Assembly: GCA_007118045.1 (NCBI GenBank)
Contig: SKTG01000112.1
Coordinates: 1-27,736 of the forward strand
Origin: Nitriliruptoraceae bacterium
GTDB taxonomy: Bacteria; Actinomycetota; Nitriliruptoria; Nitriliruptorales; Nitriliruptoraceae
Direction of reading: 5' to 3'
Length of the DNA: 27,736 bases
The position numbers and the translations under genes were made by a program. A model generated the notes under the pieces. The model made no database searches, was not told where the DNA came from, and saw only the letters and a program-made list of their open reading frames with translations. The first letter of the stretch is position 1. Each line of letters starts with the position of its first letter. Below, piece after piece: positions 1-7,786 of this stretch.

Positions 1-121
1 GCGGGACGTCGGCCGGTGGCCCGCCCCTTGCGAGCGCGGGCGCGGTCACCAGCGCCGCGAGCGCGAACGCGACGAGCAGCGTCCAGGTGATCGCGCGGGT
101 CGGACGGACGTTCGAGCTCAC
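1..121 (-). CDS. N-terminus of a secreted protein of unknown function (partial)
   Basis: Only the first 40 codons are in the window; the rest lies to the left. Reading leftward from a GTG at 121-119, the peptide has a short charged N-region (SSNVRPTR), a hydrophobic core (WTLLVAFALAALVTAPALA) and an AxA-type end followed by RGGPPADVP. This is a textbook Sec signal peptide with signal peptidase I cleavage after ALA. A clean GGAGG ribosome binding site lies just upstream of the GTG (CCTCC on the plus strand at 126-130). It lies downstream of the MATE gene in the same direction, separated by a hairpin. The mature protein cannot be identified from what is present. Confidence 0.7.
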   Translation of the reverse strand, partial: MSSNVRPTRAITWTLLVAFALAALVTAPALARGGPPADVP

Positions 122-200
122 GTGGCCTCCATCGGGCAGCGGTGGCGTGGCGCTCGACCAGCGACTCGGCGCCGGTCGACGGACGCGTAGGCAACCTGGC

Positions 201-229
201 CCGCCCCGTGGGGACACCACCCGGGGCGG
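201..229 (-). terminator. Hairpin downstream of the MATE gene
   Basis: CCGCCCCG at 201-208 pairs perfectly with CGGGGCGG at 222-229 across a 13-nt loop. It lies about 45 bp past the stop of the leftward MATE gene and ahead of the next leftward gene. There is no clear U-tract, as is common for terminators in GC-rich actinobacteria. Confidence 0.5.
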
Positions 230-271
230 ACAACGGTGCGAACCCCGACCGCCCGTCCTCCACCGCTGCGG

Positions 272-1594
272 TCAGCGGCCCGGGTCGGTGACCAGCCCGC
301 TGCCCGTGCGGGCCCATCCGCCGCCGCGCAGACGCAACAACAGCGAGACCAGCCGGACCAGCATCATCGCCTGGACCGCGACCCAGAGCCCGAGCAACCC
401 TCCCCCGGCGGCGGCCACCAGCTGTCCACCCACGCCACCGACGACCGCCGCGGCGATCGTCCAGGTCCGCAGGTAGGCGAAATCCTCGGCGCCCATCAGG
501 ACGCCATCGAGGGCGAAGACCGGACCGTTGACGACGTGGCCGAGCGCCGCCAGCCACCAGGCGGTCGCCACGGTGGCGAGCACGACCGGATCGTCGGTGA
601 GCAGCCGCGGCAGCAACCAGCTGCCGGCGAGCATCCCGGCGGCGATCACGGCTCCGCCACCGATCCCGAAGCGCAGCAGCGAGCGACCCACGGCCCGTGC
701 CTCGTCGCGGTCGCCGGCACCCAGCGCGTTACCGACCAGGGTCTGGCCGGCGATCGCGAAGCCGTCCATCAGGAAGGAGATGAGCAGGAAGCTCTGGTAC
801 AGCACCTGGTGCCCGGCCGCCGTCCCGGCGTCGATCCTGGCCGCCGCGGTGGTGATCGCCAGCAGCCCGGCCAGCAACCCACCCGTGCGCAGGAACAGGT
901 CGCGACTGACCACCACGAGCGCGATCAGCTGACGCTTGCCGGGCCGGCCGTGTCCCAGCAGGGGCAGACGCGTGCGACGCAACAGGAACACGAACGCGAC
1001 GACCGTGATCGCCTCCGCCGCGACGGTCGCCCACGCGGCCCCGGCGATCCCCCAGCCGAGCCCGAACACGAGGCCGAAGGTCAGCCCCGCGTTGACGAGG
1101 TTCGCGACCACCACGACCCCGAGCGGTGTCCGCGTGTCCGCGACGCCGCGGAAGGCCCCGTGACCGACCATCGCCAGCAGCAGCAGGGGCACGCCGATGG
1201 CACGGATCCGGAGGTAGTCGACCGCGGGTCCGACCAGCTCGTCGACGGCACCGAGGAGCCGGATCAGGCCGGGGGCGGCGACGAACAGCGCGAGACCGAC
1301 GGTGACACCGAGCGCGAGCGCCACCTGAGCGGCGTGGCTGACCCGCCGGCCGGCGGCGCCAGGGTCGCCGGCCCCCACGGCCCTGGCAACGGTCGAGGTC
1401 GTGCCGAAGACCAGGAAGTTGAAGATCCACGACACGGCCGCCAGCACGGAGACCGCCAGGCCCAAACCGCCGAGCTGCGCGGCGCCCAGCCGTCCGACCA
1501 CCGCGGTGTCGACCAGGCCCATCAGCGGGTCGGCGACCAGCGTGCCGATCGCCGGCACCGCGAGGGCGACGATGCGGCGGCTGCGCGGGGTCAG
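272..1594 (-). CDS. MATE-family multidrug/toxin efflux transporter
   Basis: A polytopic membrane protein of about 440 residues, the usual MATE length. It has roughly twelve hydrophobic segments in two similar halves, starting near ALAVPAIGTLVADPLMGLVD and continuing with the family-typical DTAVVGRLG. MATE proteins export cationic drugs or metabolites using H+ or Na+ gradients; the substrate here is unknown. Sequence similarity to the family starts at LTPRSRR, and no ATG or GTG sits there. The best start is CTG at 1594, which forms a CTGA overlap with the TGA of the upstream TadG-like gene and suggests translational coupling. A longer in-frame extension upstream to 1732 is antisense-like and rich in R and H, so I reject it. 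The overlap makes it the last gene of the pilus transcription unit, though a role in the pilus is not implied. Confidence 0.85.
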   Translation of the reverse strand: MTPRSRRIVALAVPAIGTLVADPLMGLVDTAVVGRLGAAQLGGLGLAVSVLAAVSWIFNFLVFGTTSTVARAVGAGDPGAAGRRVSHAAQVALALGVTVGLALFVAAPGLIRLLGAVDELVGPAVDYLRIRAIGVPLLLLAMVGHGAFRGVADTRTPLGVVVVANLVNAGLTFGLVFGLGWGIAGAAWATVAAEAITVVAFVFLLRRTRLPLLGHGRPGKRQLIALVVVSRDLFLRTGGLLAGLLAITTAAARIDAGTAAGHQVLYQSFLLISFLMDGFAIAGQTLVGNALGAGDRDEARAVGRSLLRFGIGGGAVIAAGMLAGSWLLPRLLTDDPVVLATVATAWWLAALGHVVNGPVFALDGVLMGAEDFAYLRTWTIAAAVVGGVGGQLVAAAGGGLLGLWVAVQAMMLVRLVSLLLRLRGGGWARTGSGLVTDPGR

Positions 1595-2055
1595 TGCTGC
1601 ACCCCGGTGACGCGTTCGGTGACGCTGAGACGGTTGGCGCCGGCGATGCCCCACATCGGTGCGAGGAGTGGCCGCACCGTGGCGTGGCAGGTCACCGTGG
1701 CCGTGCTCGCCTCCAGGACGGGTGGATCGCACGCGAGCGCCTCGAACGACCGGTCCGAGCCCTCCCGCGCCAGCAGCTGGGCGGTCCGCGCGTCCACCTG
1801 ACGACGCTCGAGCTCGATCCCGTCGGTGGCCCCGTCGTAGAAAGCGGCCCGGTCGACGCCGGCGACCGCGTCGGTGGCGACCGACGTGGCGATGTCGACC
1901 AGCCGTCGCTGGCCGAGGAAGATCGTCGCAGCGTCCAGGGCCATCGCTCCGAGTCCGAACAGGATCAACACCGCGACGGGGAACAGTACGAGGGTGTTGC
2001 CCGCCTGGGCACCGGACCTCACGTCGACGCGGGACGTCGTGTCAGTGGCGGACAT
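1591..2055 (-). CDS. TadG/TadE-like pilus assembly protein
   Basis: A protein of 154 residues with one N-terminal membrane segment (NTLVLFPVAVLILFGLGAMA, about residues 20-40). It is followed by LDAATIFLGQRRLVDIATSVATDA, the pattern of the helix after the membrane anchor in TadE/TadG-like (Rv3654c-type) minor pseudopilins. The remainder is a small extracellular domain with two cysteines (ACDPP and VTCHA). The ATG at 2055 overlaps the previous gene's stop by 14 bp, and the stop overlaps the MATE start. Family placement rests on hydrophobic pattern and locus context. It probably acts as a minor pilus component or assembly factor at the cell membrane. Confidence 0.75.
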   Translation of the reverse strand: MSATDTTSRVDVRSGAQAGNTLVLFPVAVLILFGLGAMALDAATIFLGQRRLVDIATSVATDAVAGVDRAAFYDGATDGIELERRQVDARTAQLLAREGSDRSFEALACDPPVLEASTATVTCHATVRPLLAPMWGIAGANRLSVTERVTGVQH

Positions 2056-2560
2056 CGAACCCGCACCTGTCCCAGCCGTCCACCTCGAGCCCGGAGCGGA
2101 ACGGGTCGACCACGTCCTCGTGGCTCGAGCCGACGTCGTAGCTGCGCGTGCTCCAGGCACCCGGCACGAGCGTGGCGTGCACCCGGACGCGCACATCGAT
2201 GGCGATCTCCGCGCACCGCTCGAGCCTCAACGGTGAGTCCGGCGAGAGCGTGATGCGGTCCGGCCCGTACCCGTGCGCGGCCGCGGCCTGACGTGCGGCG
2301 ACGCTGGCCCGGCGCGACAGCTCGTCCGGTCCGGTGCCCGGCTCGGCGGACACGACGGCTCGGACCGCCTCGCGTGCCGCCGCGCTGCTCGCGAACTTCG
2401 CGTCGACGACGGCCCAGGCGTTGAGGACCACCAGCGTGCCCACCACGAACACCAGCACACCGAACGCGAGCGCCTCCAGGCCGCCGACCGCACCGAGCTC
2501 ACGCGTGCTCGCGACGCCGGCGGCGTCTTCGGGGCGTGCGTCGCCGCCGTCCGGTCTCAT
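2042..2560 (-). CDS. TadE-like pseudopilin
   Basis: A protein of 172 residues. A hydrophilic leader of about 25 residues (rich in D, E, G) leads to STRELGAVGGLEALAFGVLVFVVG-type sequence, a single transmembrane helix. The helix after it (AWAVVDAKFASSAAAREAVRAVV) has the A/R/E-rich heptads typical of TadE. The C-terminal part contains two cysteines (ERCAEI and DRCGF) that could form a disulfide outside the cell. The start is ATG at 2560, which overlaps the upstream TGA as ATGA. A longer open frame reaching 2968 runs antisense-like through the previous gene and is not believed. Second of three consecutive TadE/G-type genes. Confidence 0.8.
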   Translation of the reverse strand: MRPDGGDARPEDAAGVASTRELGAVGGLEALAFGVLVFVVGTLVVLNAWAVVDAKFASSAAAREAVRAVVSAEPGTGPDELSRRASVAARQAAAAHGYGPDRITLSPDSPLRLERCAEIAIDVRVRVHATLVPGAWSTRSYDVGSSHEDVVDPFRSGLEVDGWDRCGFDVRH

Positions 2561-2982
2561 GGATCGTCCGCCGGCGGGACCTCCGTGCGGAACGTCGCGG
2601 ACCGGTCGATGTCGCTGACCGCCACGACACCGAGGGCCGCCAGCGAGCGAGCCGGGGAGGGGCCTGTGACCCGCACGGTCACCGTCCCCGGGTCCGACGA
2701 CGACGCTCGGCACTCCACGCTCGCGGAAGCACCCCACCGGCCGAGCCGCGAGCGCACGCGGGGCTCCACCCCCGCGTCGCAGCCACCTCGAACCGTGCCA
2801 TCCGCTCCGGCGGCGCTCGCTCGGCGCGCCTCGTCGAAGGCCACGGCCGTGACCATCGAGGTGGCGTAGAGGTGGACCAGCACCTGGGTGGCCACCAGGA
2901 GCAGGCCCAGGAACATCATCACCCCGAACACGCTCGCCAGGCTGCTGGAGCCGCGCTCCTCCCACCAACGCACGCCCCCCAC
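2557..2982 (-). CDS. TadE-like pseudopilin
   Basis: A protein of about 141 residues. A short leader (VGGVRWWEERGSSSLASVFG) is followed by a transmembrane helix (VMMFLGLLLVATQVLVHLYA) and a helix with AVAFDEARRASAAG, the TadE hallmark pattern. The extracellular part holds two cysteines (GGCDAG and VECRAS). The start is uncertain: GTG at 2982 follows a GAGG at suitable spacing just after the stop of the pilin-like gene, while an in-frame GTG at 2973 is an alternative. It ends in an ATGA overlap with the next TadE gene. Likely a minor pilin of the Tad apparatus. Confidence 0.8.
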   Translation of the reverse strand: MGGVRWWEERGSSSLASVFGVMMFLGLLLVATQVLVHLYATSMVTAVAFDEARRASAAGADGTVRGGCDAGVEPRVRSRLGRWGASASVECRASSSDPGTVTVRVTGPSPARSLAALGVVAVSDIDRSATFRTEVPPADDP

Positions 2983-2989
2983 GAGGGCC

Positions 2990-3181
2990 TCAGCTGATCG
3001 GCTCGATCTGACCGATCTGCTGCTCGATCGTGCTCGACGAACGTTCGAAGACCCCGCTGAACACCGCCCACATCGCCGCACCGATCAGCGCCATGATCAG
3101 TACCGCGATGGCGGTCGATATGACGCCCTCGCCGGCGTCCTCGCGCCGGAGCCGTACCCACGAGCCCTCGTCGATCCCCAC
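2990..3181 (-). CDS. Flp-pilin-like small membrane protein
   Basis: A 63-residue peptide with a charged leader (about 18 residues, ending REDAGEG), one hydrophobic segment (VISTAIAVLIMALIGAAMWAVF) and a polar tail ending IEQQIGQIEPIS. Size, position just before the TadE genes and a GxG motif ahead of the hydrophobic stretch fit the major Flp pilin slot of a Tad locus. However, the usual Glu-Tyr pair (GxxxxEY) is missing: Ser-Thr stand where Glu-Tyr are expected. The start is a GTG at 3181 behind a strong GGGGGAG site. A possible own promoter lies in the AT-rich stretch upstream. It might instead be a minor membrane component, with the true pilin elsewhere. Confidence 0.7.
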   Translation of the reverse strand: MGIDEGSWVRLRREDAGEGVISTAIAVLIMALIGAAMWAVFSGVFERSSSTIEQQIGQIEPIS

Positions 3182-3239
3182 GTGCTCCCCCTGTGCTCTG
3201 CGGGCCCTCGTGGACCCGATCCCCGGCCACCCTCACCGA

Positions 3240-3295
3240 GCATCATGCTACACAAAGATACCTATCGTGTCTTCTCATGTATCCCCGTTGTGCAC
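3240..3295 (-). promoter_or_regulatory. AT-rich island ahead of the pilin-like gene
   Basis: This is the most AT-rich stretch of the window, lying in the 126-bp gap between TadC and the pilin-like gene. Read leftward it holds several weak -10-like hexamers (TACATG, TATCTT, TAGCAT) but no clear -35 partner. A separate promoter for pilin and pseudopilin genes is likely; I cannot say which hexamer is used. Confidence 0.4.
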
Positions 3296-3307
3296 GGAGA
3301 GAACCGC

Positions 3308-4210
3308 TCAGAGCAGGAAGCCGTCCAGCGCAGAGAAGAACGGGATGCCGATGAACAGCACCCCCGGGACCAGCGTGGCCACGGTCACGGGGATCCAGAC
3401 CTGCTGGCCACGTCGCTCCATCTTCTCCAGCAGCTCGCGGTGGACGTCGCGGCGGATCGCGCGTGCCTCGGTGCCGATCAACCGGCCGAGGTCGCTGGCC
3501 TCGCGGTTGAGGGTCAGGACCGCCACGAGGCGTTCGACGGCGTCGACGTCGGCCAACTCGCTCCACTCGCGCAGCGCGGTGTGCTCGTCGACGCCCTGAC
3601 GGATCCGCGCCAGCACCCGCCGCAGGTCGCGAGCCGCCGAGCCGTGCCCGCGTCGGGCCACCCGGTCGAGCGCACCGACCACCGAGTACCCCGAACCGAG
3701 CAGCATGCCGATCTGCTCGGCGATCACCGGTAGCTCGAGGTACAGCGAGCGCTGCCAGCGGCTCGACGCCGCCGTCACCTGGTGCTCGAGCAGCAGGAAC
3801 GCCAGCGCCATGCCTCCGAGGATCAGCAGCACGGAGACGGCGGCGGGTGGCCGGGCCCCCACCGCGAGCAGCGCGCCGATCCCGAACCCCCCGAGGGCCC
3901 ACCCGATCTGGCGGACACGGAACTCGGTCACATCGAGGTGGGCGTGGACGCGACGCAGGCGTCGATCGAGGTCCTCACCGACCCCGACCAGACGCGAGAA
4001 GCGGGACCCGAGCGATCGCGCGAGCGGCCCCACCGCCTCGCGGAAGGACTCGACCGACAACAGACCGGCCCGGGTCCGTCGCCCCATGCCACCGGGCACG
4101 TAGGGAGCCAGCCGCTCACCGAGCGGGCGCCGGGAGAACCAGCGCAGCTCGGAGAGCAGCAGGGTCGAGCCCAGCCACAACGCCACCGCGGAGGCGAGCA
4201 GCAACGTCAT
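3308..4210 (-). CDS. tadC: TadC-like inner-membrane platform protein (type II secretion F domain)
   Basis: A protein of 300 residues. An N-terminal membrane helix (TLLLASAVALWLGSTLLL) precedes a cytoplasmic stretch, a pair of helices around residues 110-145, and a T2SF domain. That domain contains the family-like stretch ELPVIAEQIGMLLGSGYSVVGAL and ends in a membrane segment WIPVTVATLVPGVLFIGIPFF. T2SF proteins form the inner-membrane platform that couples the TadA ATPase to pilus polymerisation. The start is ATG at 4210 in an ATGA overlap with TadB. It is the last gene before the 126-bp gap, so it probably ends the upstream half of the pilus operon. Confidence 0.88.
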   Translation of the reverse strand: MTLLLASAVALWLGSTLLLSELRWFSRRPLGERLAPYVPGGMGRRTRAGLLSVESFREAVGPLARSLGSRFSRLVGVGEDLDRRLRRVHAHLDVTEFRVRQIGWALGGFGIGALLAVGARPPAAVSVLLILGGMALAFLLLEHQVTAASSRWQRSLYLELPVIAEQIGMLLGSGYSVVGALDRVARRGHGSAARDLRRVLARIRQGVDEHTALREWSELADVDAVERLVAVLTLNREASDLGRLIGTEARAIRRDVHRELLEKMERRGQQVWIPVTVATLVPGVLFIGIPFFSALDGFLL

Positions 4211-5142
4211 GACGGCTCCACCGCGCCGTCCGCGGCCCCGCCGGTGGGCTCCGCCGGGAAGACCCGTTCCTCCTGCGGCAGCTTGAGCAGTCCAGCCGCC
4301 CACCACCAGCAACCGGCCATGATGCCGAAGGCCGCGAGCACCGTGAGCTGAGCTGCTCGGGTCTGGAACGCGGCACGCCCCTCGCCGAGGTTGAGCCCGA
4401 CGAACGCCATACCCAGAGGGACGACCACGACGAAGTACCTCGCGAAGCGCACCCCGGCCTGCTTCGCCCGGGCGTCCTTGCGCCCCTGGAGGTCCTCGAC
4501 CCGGTCATCGATGAGGGCTCGTAGACGTTGGTCGACGTCGGTCCCGCCGATCTCGTGCGCGATCAGCAGCGTTTCGCAGACCGCGTCCGCCGTCGGGTCG
4601 GCGAGGCTGGCCTTCAACACGCCGAGGGTCCGGTCGAAGTCGGTCGAGATCAGCCACTCCCGTTGCGCCGCGAGGAACGCGCTGCGCATCTCCTCGGGCC
4701 CGTCGAGCCCCGCGTCCAGCAGCGCCTGTGGGATCGAGCGGCCGAGCGTGACCGCCTGCAGGCGGATCTGCTCGATCATCCGCGGCCAGGCCTCACGCGC
4801 CAGCTCACGGCGCAGACGCCGCCGTTCGCGGGCGCTGGCGATCGGGACCGAACCGGCCGCGGCACCCACGGCGAGGGCGGCCGGCCATCCGCCGTAGACG
4901 GCGTACCCGAACGCGACGGCCACCACGATCAACACGGCCTCCACGGCCACGAGCTCCGTCAGCCGCACGTTCTCGAGTCCAGCCTGGACGAGGAAGTCGT
5001 CGAACGACGATCGGCGACGGCGCCCCTCGAGGGCCGGCGACACCCCGACCCCGTGCCACCGCAGGACCACGGCCGTGTAGATCAGGAAGACGCCGTAGGC
5101 GCTCAGCAACGCGACCGCGAGGGCCGCCGCTCCCGGCGTCAT
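4207..5142 (-). CDS. tadB: TadB-like inner-membrane platform protein (type II secretion F domain)
   Basis: A protein of 311 residues. It starts with a membrane helix (LAVALLSAYGVFLIYTAVVL) and a linker rich in Arg (EGRRRRSSFDDFL), then two helices near residues 60-95. A T2SF domain follows with WPRMIEQIRLQAVTLGRSIP and HEIGGTDVDQRLRAL, and two C-terminal helices close it. It pairs with TadC to form the membrane platform above the TadA ATPase. ATG at 5142 overlaps the TadA stop as ATGA, and its own stop overlaps the TadC start the same way. This strict overlap indicates coupled translation and fixed stoichiometry. Confidence 0.88.
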   Translation of the reverse strand: MTPGAAALAVALLSAYGVFLIYTAVVLRWHGVGVSPALEGRRRRSSFDDFLVQAGLENVRLTELVAVEAVLIVVAVAFGYAVYGGWPAALAVGAAAGSVPIASARERRRLRRELAREAWPRMIEQIRLQAVTLGRSIPQALLDAGLDGPEEMRSAFLAAQREWLISTDFDRTLGVLKASLADPTADAVCETLLIAHEIGGTDVDQRLRALIDDRVEDLQGRKDARAKQAGVRFARYFVVVVPLGMAFVGLNLGEGRAAFQTRAAQLTVLAAFGIMAGCWWWAAGLLKLPQEERVFPAEPTGGAADGAVEPS

Positions 5143-6446
5143 GCGCGGCGCCCCGTCGGCGCGCACGTCGTCTCCAACAGCGCGTGGAGGTCGAAGCCAG
5201 CGGCGGCGAGCGGCCCCGCGCACCGGACCGGCACCGTGCCCGTCCACACCAGTGGTGCCTGCGGCGTCTCACGGACGAACAGCTCGGAGACGGTGAAGAC
5301 CGTCGAGCCGTCCCCGGTCTGCTGCTCCTCGACCGCCACCACCTCGTTGACCTGCGGGACGCCGTCGACGCGGCTGCTGTGCACGACGATGTCGATGGCC
5401 TCGGTGACGAGGGAGTTCAGCGCCGCCATCGGCAGCTCGGAGCGGGTGTCGGCGAGTTGGCAGATGAAGCGCAGCCGGGACAGCGCCTGCCTGGCCGAGC
5501 CCGCGTGGATCGTCGTGAAGCCCTTGACGCCCGACGACAGCGTCAGCAACAGCGGCAACGCCTCCCGGTCACGCACCTCCCCCACGATCGCCACGTCCGG
5601 CGCCATGCGCAGGAACCCGGAGACCAGACGACGCAGGTCGACCTCCGGTCGATCGGGTCGCGGTGCCCGCGTCTGCATCGAGGCGACGTTGGGCAGCGGG
5701 ACGTCGACCTCGAAGACCTCCTCGGCGGTGACGATCCGCCACGCGGGGTCGAGCTCCGCCGTACAGCACGAGAGCAGGGTCGTCTTGCCGGAGCCGGGTG
5801 GCCCGGCGAACACGGTCGAGAGCCGCGCCCGCGAGGTCGCTCGCAGGAAGGCGCCGACCTGCGAGGTCAGCATGCCGCGGGCGACCAGCTCGTCGAGCGA
5901 CCGGAACGCCACACCCGTGAACCGGCGGATGTTGACGATGAGATGCGACCCGCGCCCGATGTCGCGGTGGACGATGTGCAACCGGGCGCCCGTGTCGAGC
6001 TGCGCGTCCTGCAGCCCCTCGGAGGCGTCGAGCTTGCGGTGCGACGACGACGCGTCGTCGAGGATCTTGGTCAGGGTCCGAACGACGTGCTCGTCGTCGT
6101 GGAAGGCCTCGTCGTGGTAGCCGGAGACCCCGTGGTGGCGTTTGACGAAGATCTGGTCCGGGGCGTTGATCATCACCTCCCAGACATCGTCGTCGTCGAG
6201 CAACGGCTCCAGCGGGCCGTACCCGGTCAGGTTGCGCTCGGCCTTCTCCACGACCAGGTCCGGATCCGGCAGGTCGTAGTCCCGGAGCCCGTGCTTGTGA
6301 TCGAGGCTCCACTGCGCCACCTCGTCCTCGAGGAGGCCACGGAGCCGGCCGACCGCGCCGGCGTCACCGAGGTCCAGCGATGCGTCCTTGGCGCGCTGCA
6401 GCACGCGGCGCTCGATCTCGACCAGCGGGGAGAGGAAGGCGCTCAC
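5139..6446 (-). CDS. tadA: TadA/CpaF-type secretion ATPase
   Basis: A cytoplasmic hexameric ATPase of 435 residues that powers assembly of Tad (Flp) pili. The N-terminal domain includes YGPLEPLLDDDDVWEVMIN, the CpaF signature for the region before the ATPase core. Walker A is GPPGSGKTT at residues 215-223. The Asp-box region contains TAEEVFEVDVP, and Walker B is VAIVGE at 285-290, followed by VRDREAL. TTIHAG (His box) comes after. All catalytic motifs appear intact. The start is GTG at 6446, overlapping the previous stop as GTGA. Length and motif order are normal for the family. It lies between the CpaE-like and TadB genes, the classical order. Confidence 0.95.
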   Translation of the reverse strand: MSAFLSPLVEIERRVLQRAKDASLDLGDAGAVGRLRGLLEDEVAQWSLDHKHGLRDYDLPDPDLVVEKAERNLTGYGPLEPLLDDDDVWEVMINAPDQIFVKRHHGVSGYHDEAFHDDEHVVRTLTKILDDASSSHRKLDASEGLQDAQLDTGARLHIVHRDIGRGSHLIVNIRRFTGVAFRSLDELVARGMLTSQVGAFLRATSRARLSTVFAGPPGSGKTTLLSCCTAELDPAWRIVTAEEVFEVDVPLPNVASMQTRAPRPDRPEVDLRRLVSGFLRMAPDVAIVGEVRDREALPLLLTLSSGVKGFTTIHAGSARQALSRLRFICQLADTRSELPMAALNSLVTEAIDIVVHSSRVDGVPQVNEVVAVEEQQTGDGSTVFTVSELFVRETPQAPLVWTGTVPVRCAGPLAAAGFDLHALLETTCAPTGRRA

Positions 6447-7786
6447 GGCTGCTCCTGGGAGGGAGGCTGCTCCTGCGGCGAGAACGCGGCCAGATCGCCG
6501 GGAGTGACGGGCGTGTACGCGACCGGACCCGGGGCCGGGGACGGCGCATCGAGCCGTTCCCGCAGCGCGGCGACCCCCCTGGCCAGCGGACGGGCCAGCG
6601 CCCCCGGCAGCTGCCCACCGTCACGCAACGCCGGCTCGACGGCCCGTTCGGGTAGATGCAGCGGTGCCGGCAACCGTTCGCCACCGGCCACAACCCCAGC
6701 ACCGACCAGGTCACCGAGCGCCGCGTTCAGCTCCGCCCGGGCCCGGGGCGACCGGGGTGAGCGGTTGACCACGGGGAGCACTCGCTCGGCGGGCACACCG
6801 AACGCCGTGATCTCGCCCAGGGTCCGCACGGCCGCGTAGATCCCCTTCATGGACGGTTCCACGACGAGGACCACCAGCTCGGCGCGAGCGATCGTCGCGC
6901 GGGACAGCAGGTTGCGTTCCTCGACGTCGGTCGAACCGGTCTCGGCCTCGCCCTCCAGGTCGGCCTCCGCGTCGGCGACGATCACGTCCGCCAGGCGCTG
7001 CAACGAGTCGAGGGTGCTCTCCAGCGCCCGGGGGCGGAGCGCGACCCAGTGCCGTGGTCGCCGCAGGCCGAGCAGGAGGCGGTAGCGCCGAGCGGGGACC
7101 TCGAAGGTCTGCTCGAGCAGGGCGCCACGGTCGGGAGTGGCCGTGCGGTGCGCCTCGACGACCTCCTGGATGCTCGGGACGACGACCCGGGAGTCGTGCA
7201 GCATCGCCTGGTCCGCCACGCGACACAGGTCCGCGAGCAGGACCGATGGCGGACCCGACGCCGTCCCGCGATCCGGTGTCCGCCATCCGTGGCCCGCCCC
7301 CAGTCCCTGGGCCAGGGCGATCGACACGGTCGACGCGCCCGTCCCTCCGGGTCCCGTCACCGCGATCACCGCACCGTTGGCCGGGCCCGCCGGATCCCCG
7401 ACCACCGGATCGCTCAGGGTGGCCGTCCCCACCGGCGTCGACGTGGCCTCGAGGACCTCGAGCAGCTCGTCCCGCGAGAACACCGGGGCCATCACCGCCG
7501 CAGCTCCGAGGGCACGCCAGTCCCGCTCGCCGTCGTCGACCACCAGCGTGGTCACCCCCACCTCGGCGGCCTCCGCGATCAGGTCACGATCGAGCCCGGG
7601 GGACCCGCCGTCGATCAGCACCGCCGAGAACGCCCGACCCGAGCGCAGCCGGGCTCGCAGCTCCTCGATGGAGACGCAGCGGACGAAGTCGGCCGGCAGC
7701 ATCGCCGCGGTGGCCCACTGCCCCACCGTCCGGAACCAGGCGGCTCGCGCACGGGCGAGGCCGAGCAGCACGAAACGTTCCCGCAT
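6443..7786 (-). CDS. CpaE/Ssd-like P-loop protein of the Tad locus
   Basis: A protein of 447 residues combining a receiver-like N-terminal half (VLIDGGSPGLDRDL, LVVDDGERDW) with a MinD/ParA-like domain from about residue 138. The deviant P-loop reads GPGGTGAST at 145-153, so the usual Lys of GKS/T is Ala. The same kind of Lys-less loop is known, as far as I recall, from actinobacterial Ssd (Rv3660c-type) proteins encoded upstream of tadA. The C-terminus is a Pro/Gln-rich tail (SPQEQPPSQEQP). CpaE proteins place the pilus machine in the cell; Ssd has been linked with septum regulation. ATG at 7786 shares one base with the upstream stop (TGATG). Confidence 0.82.
   Translation of the reverse strand: MRERFVLLGLARARAAWFRTVGQWATAAMLPADFVRCVSIEELRARLRSGRAFSAVLIDGGSPGLDRDLIAEAAEVGVTTLVVDDGERDWRALGAAAVMAPVFSRDELLEVLEATSTPVGTATLSDPVVGDPAGPANGAVIAVTGPGGTGASTVSIALAQGLGAGHGWRTPDRGTASGPPSVLLADLCRVADQAMLHDSRVVVPSIQEVVEAHRTATPDRGALLEQTFEVPARRYRLLLGLRRPRHWVALRPRALESTLDSLQRLADVIVADAEADLEGEAETGSTDVEERNLLSRATIARAELVVLVVEPSMKGIYAAVRTLGEITAFGVPAERVLPVVNRSPRSPRARAELNAALGDLVGAGVVAGGERLPAPLHLPERAVEPALRDGGQLPGALARPLARGVAALRERLDAPSPAPGPVAYTPVTPGDLAAFSPQEQPPSQEQP

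Noticed and set aside
236..1801. Long plus-strand open frame antisense to the MATE gene
   Set aside because: Rich in Q, H, R, D, without domain pattern; typical of the complement of a GC-rich gene. The minus strand has clear transmembrane helices.
4528..6839. Two long plus-strand open frames antisense to tadB, tadA and cpaE
   Set aside because: Compositional shadows; the minus strand has intact Walker motifs and T2SF domains.
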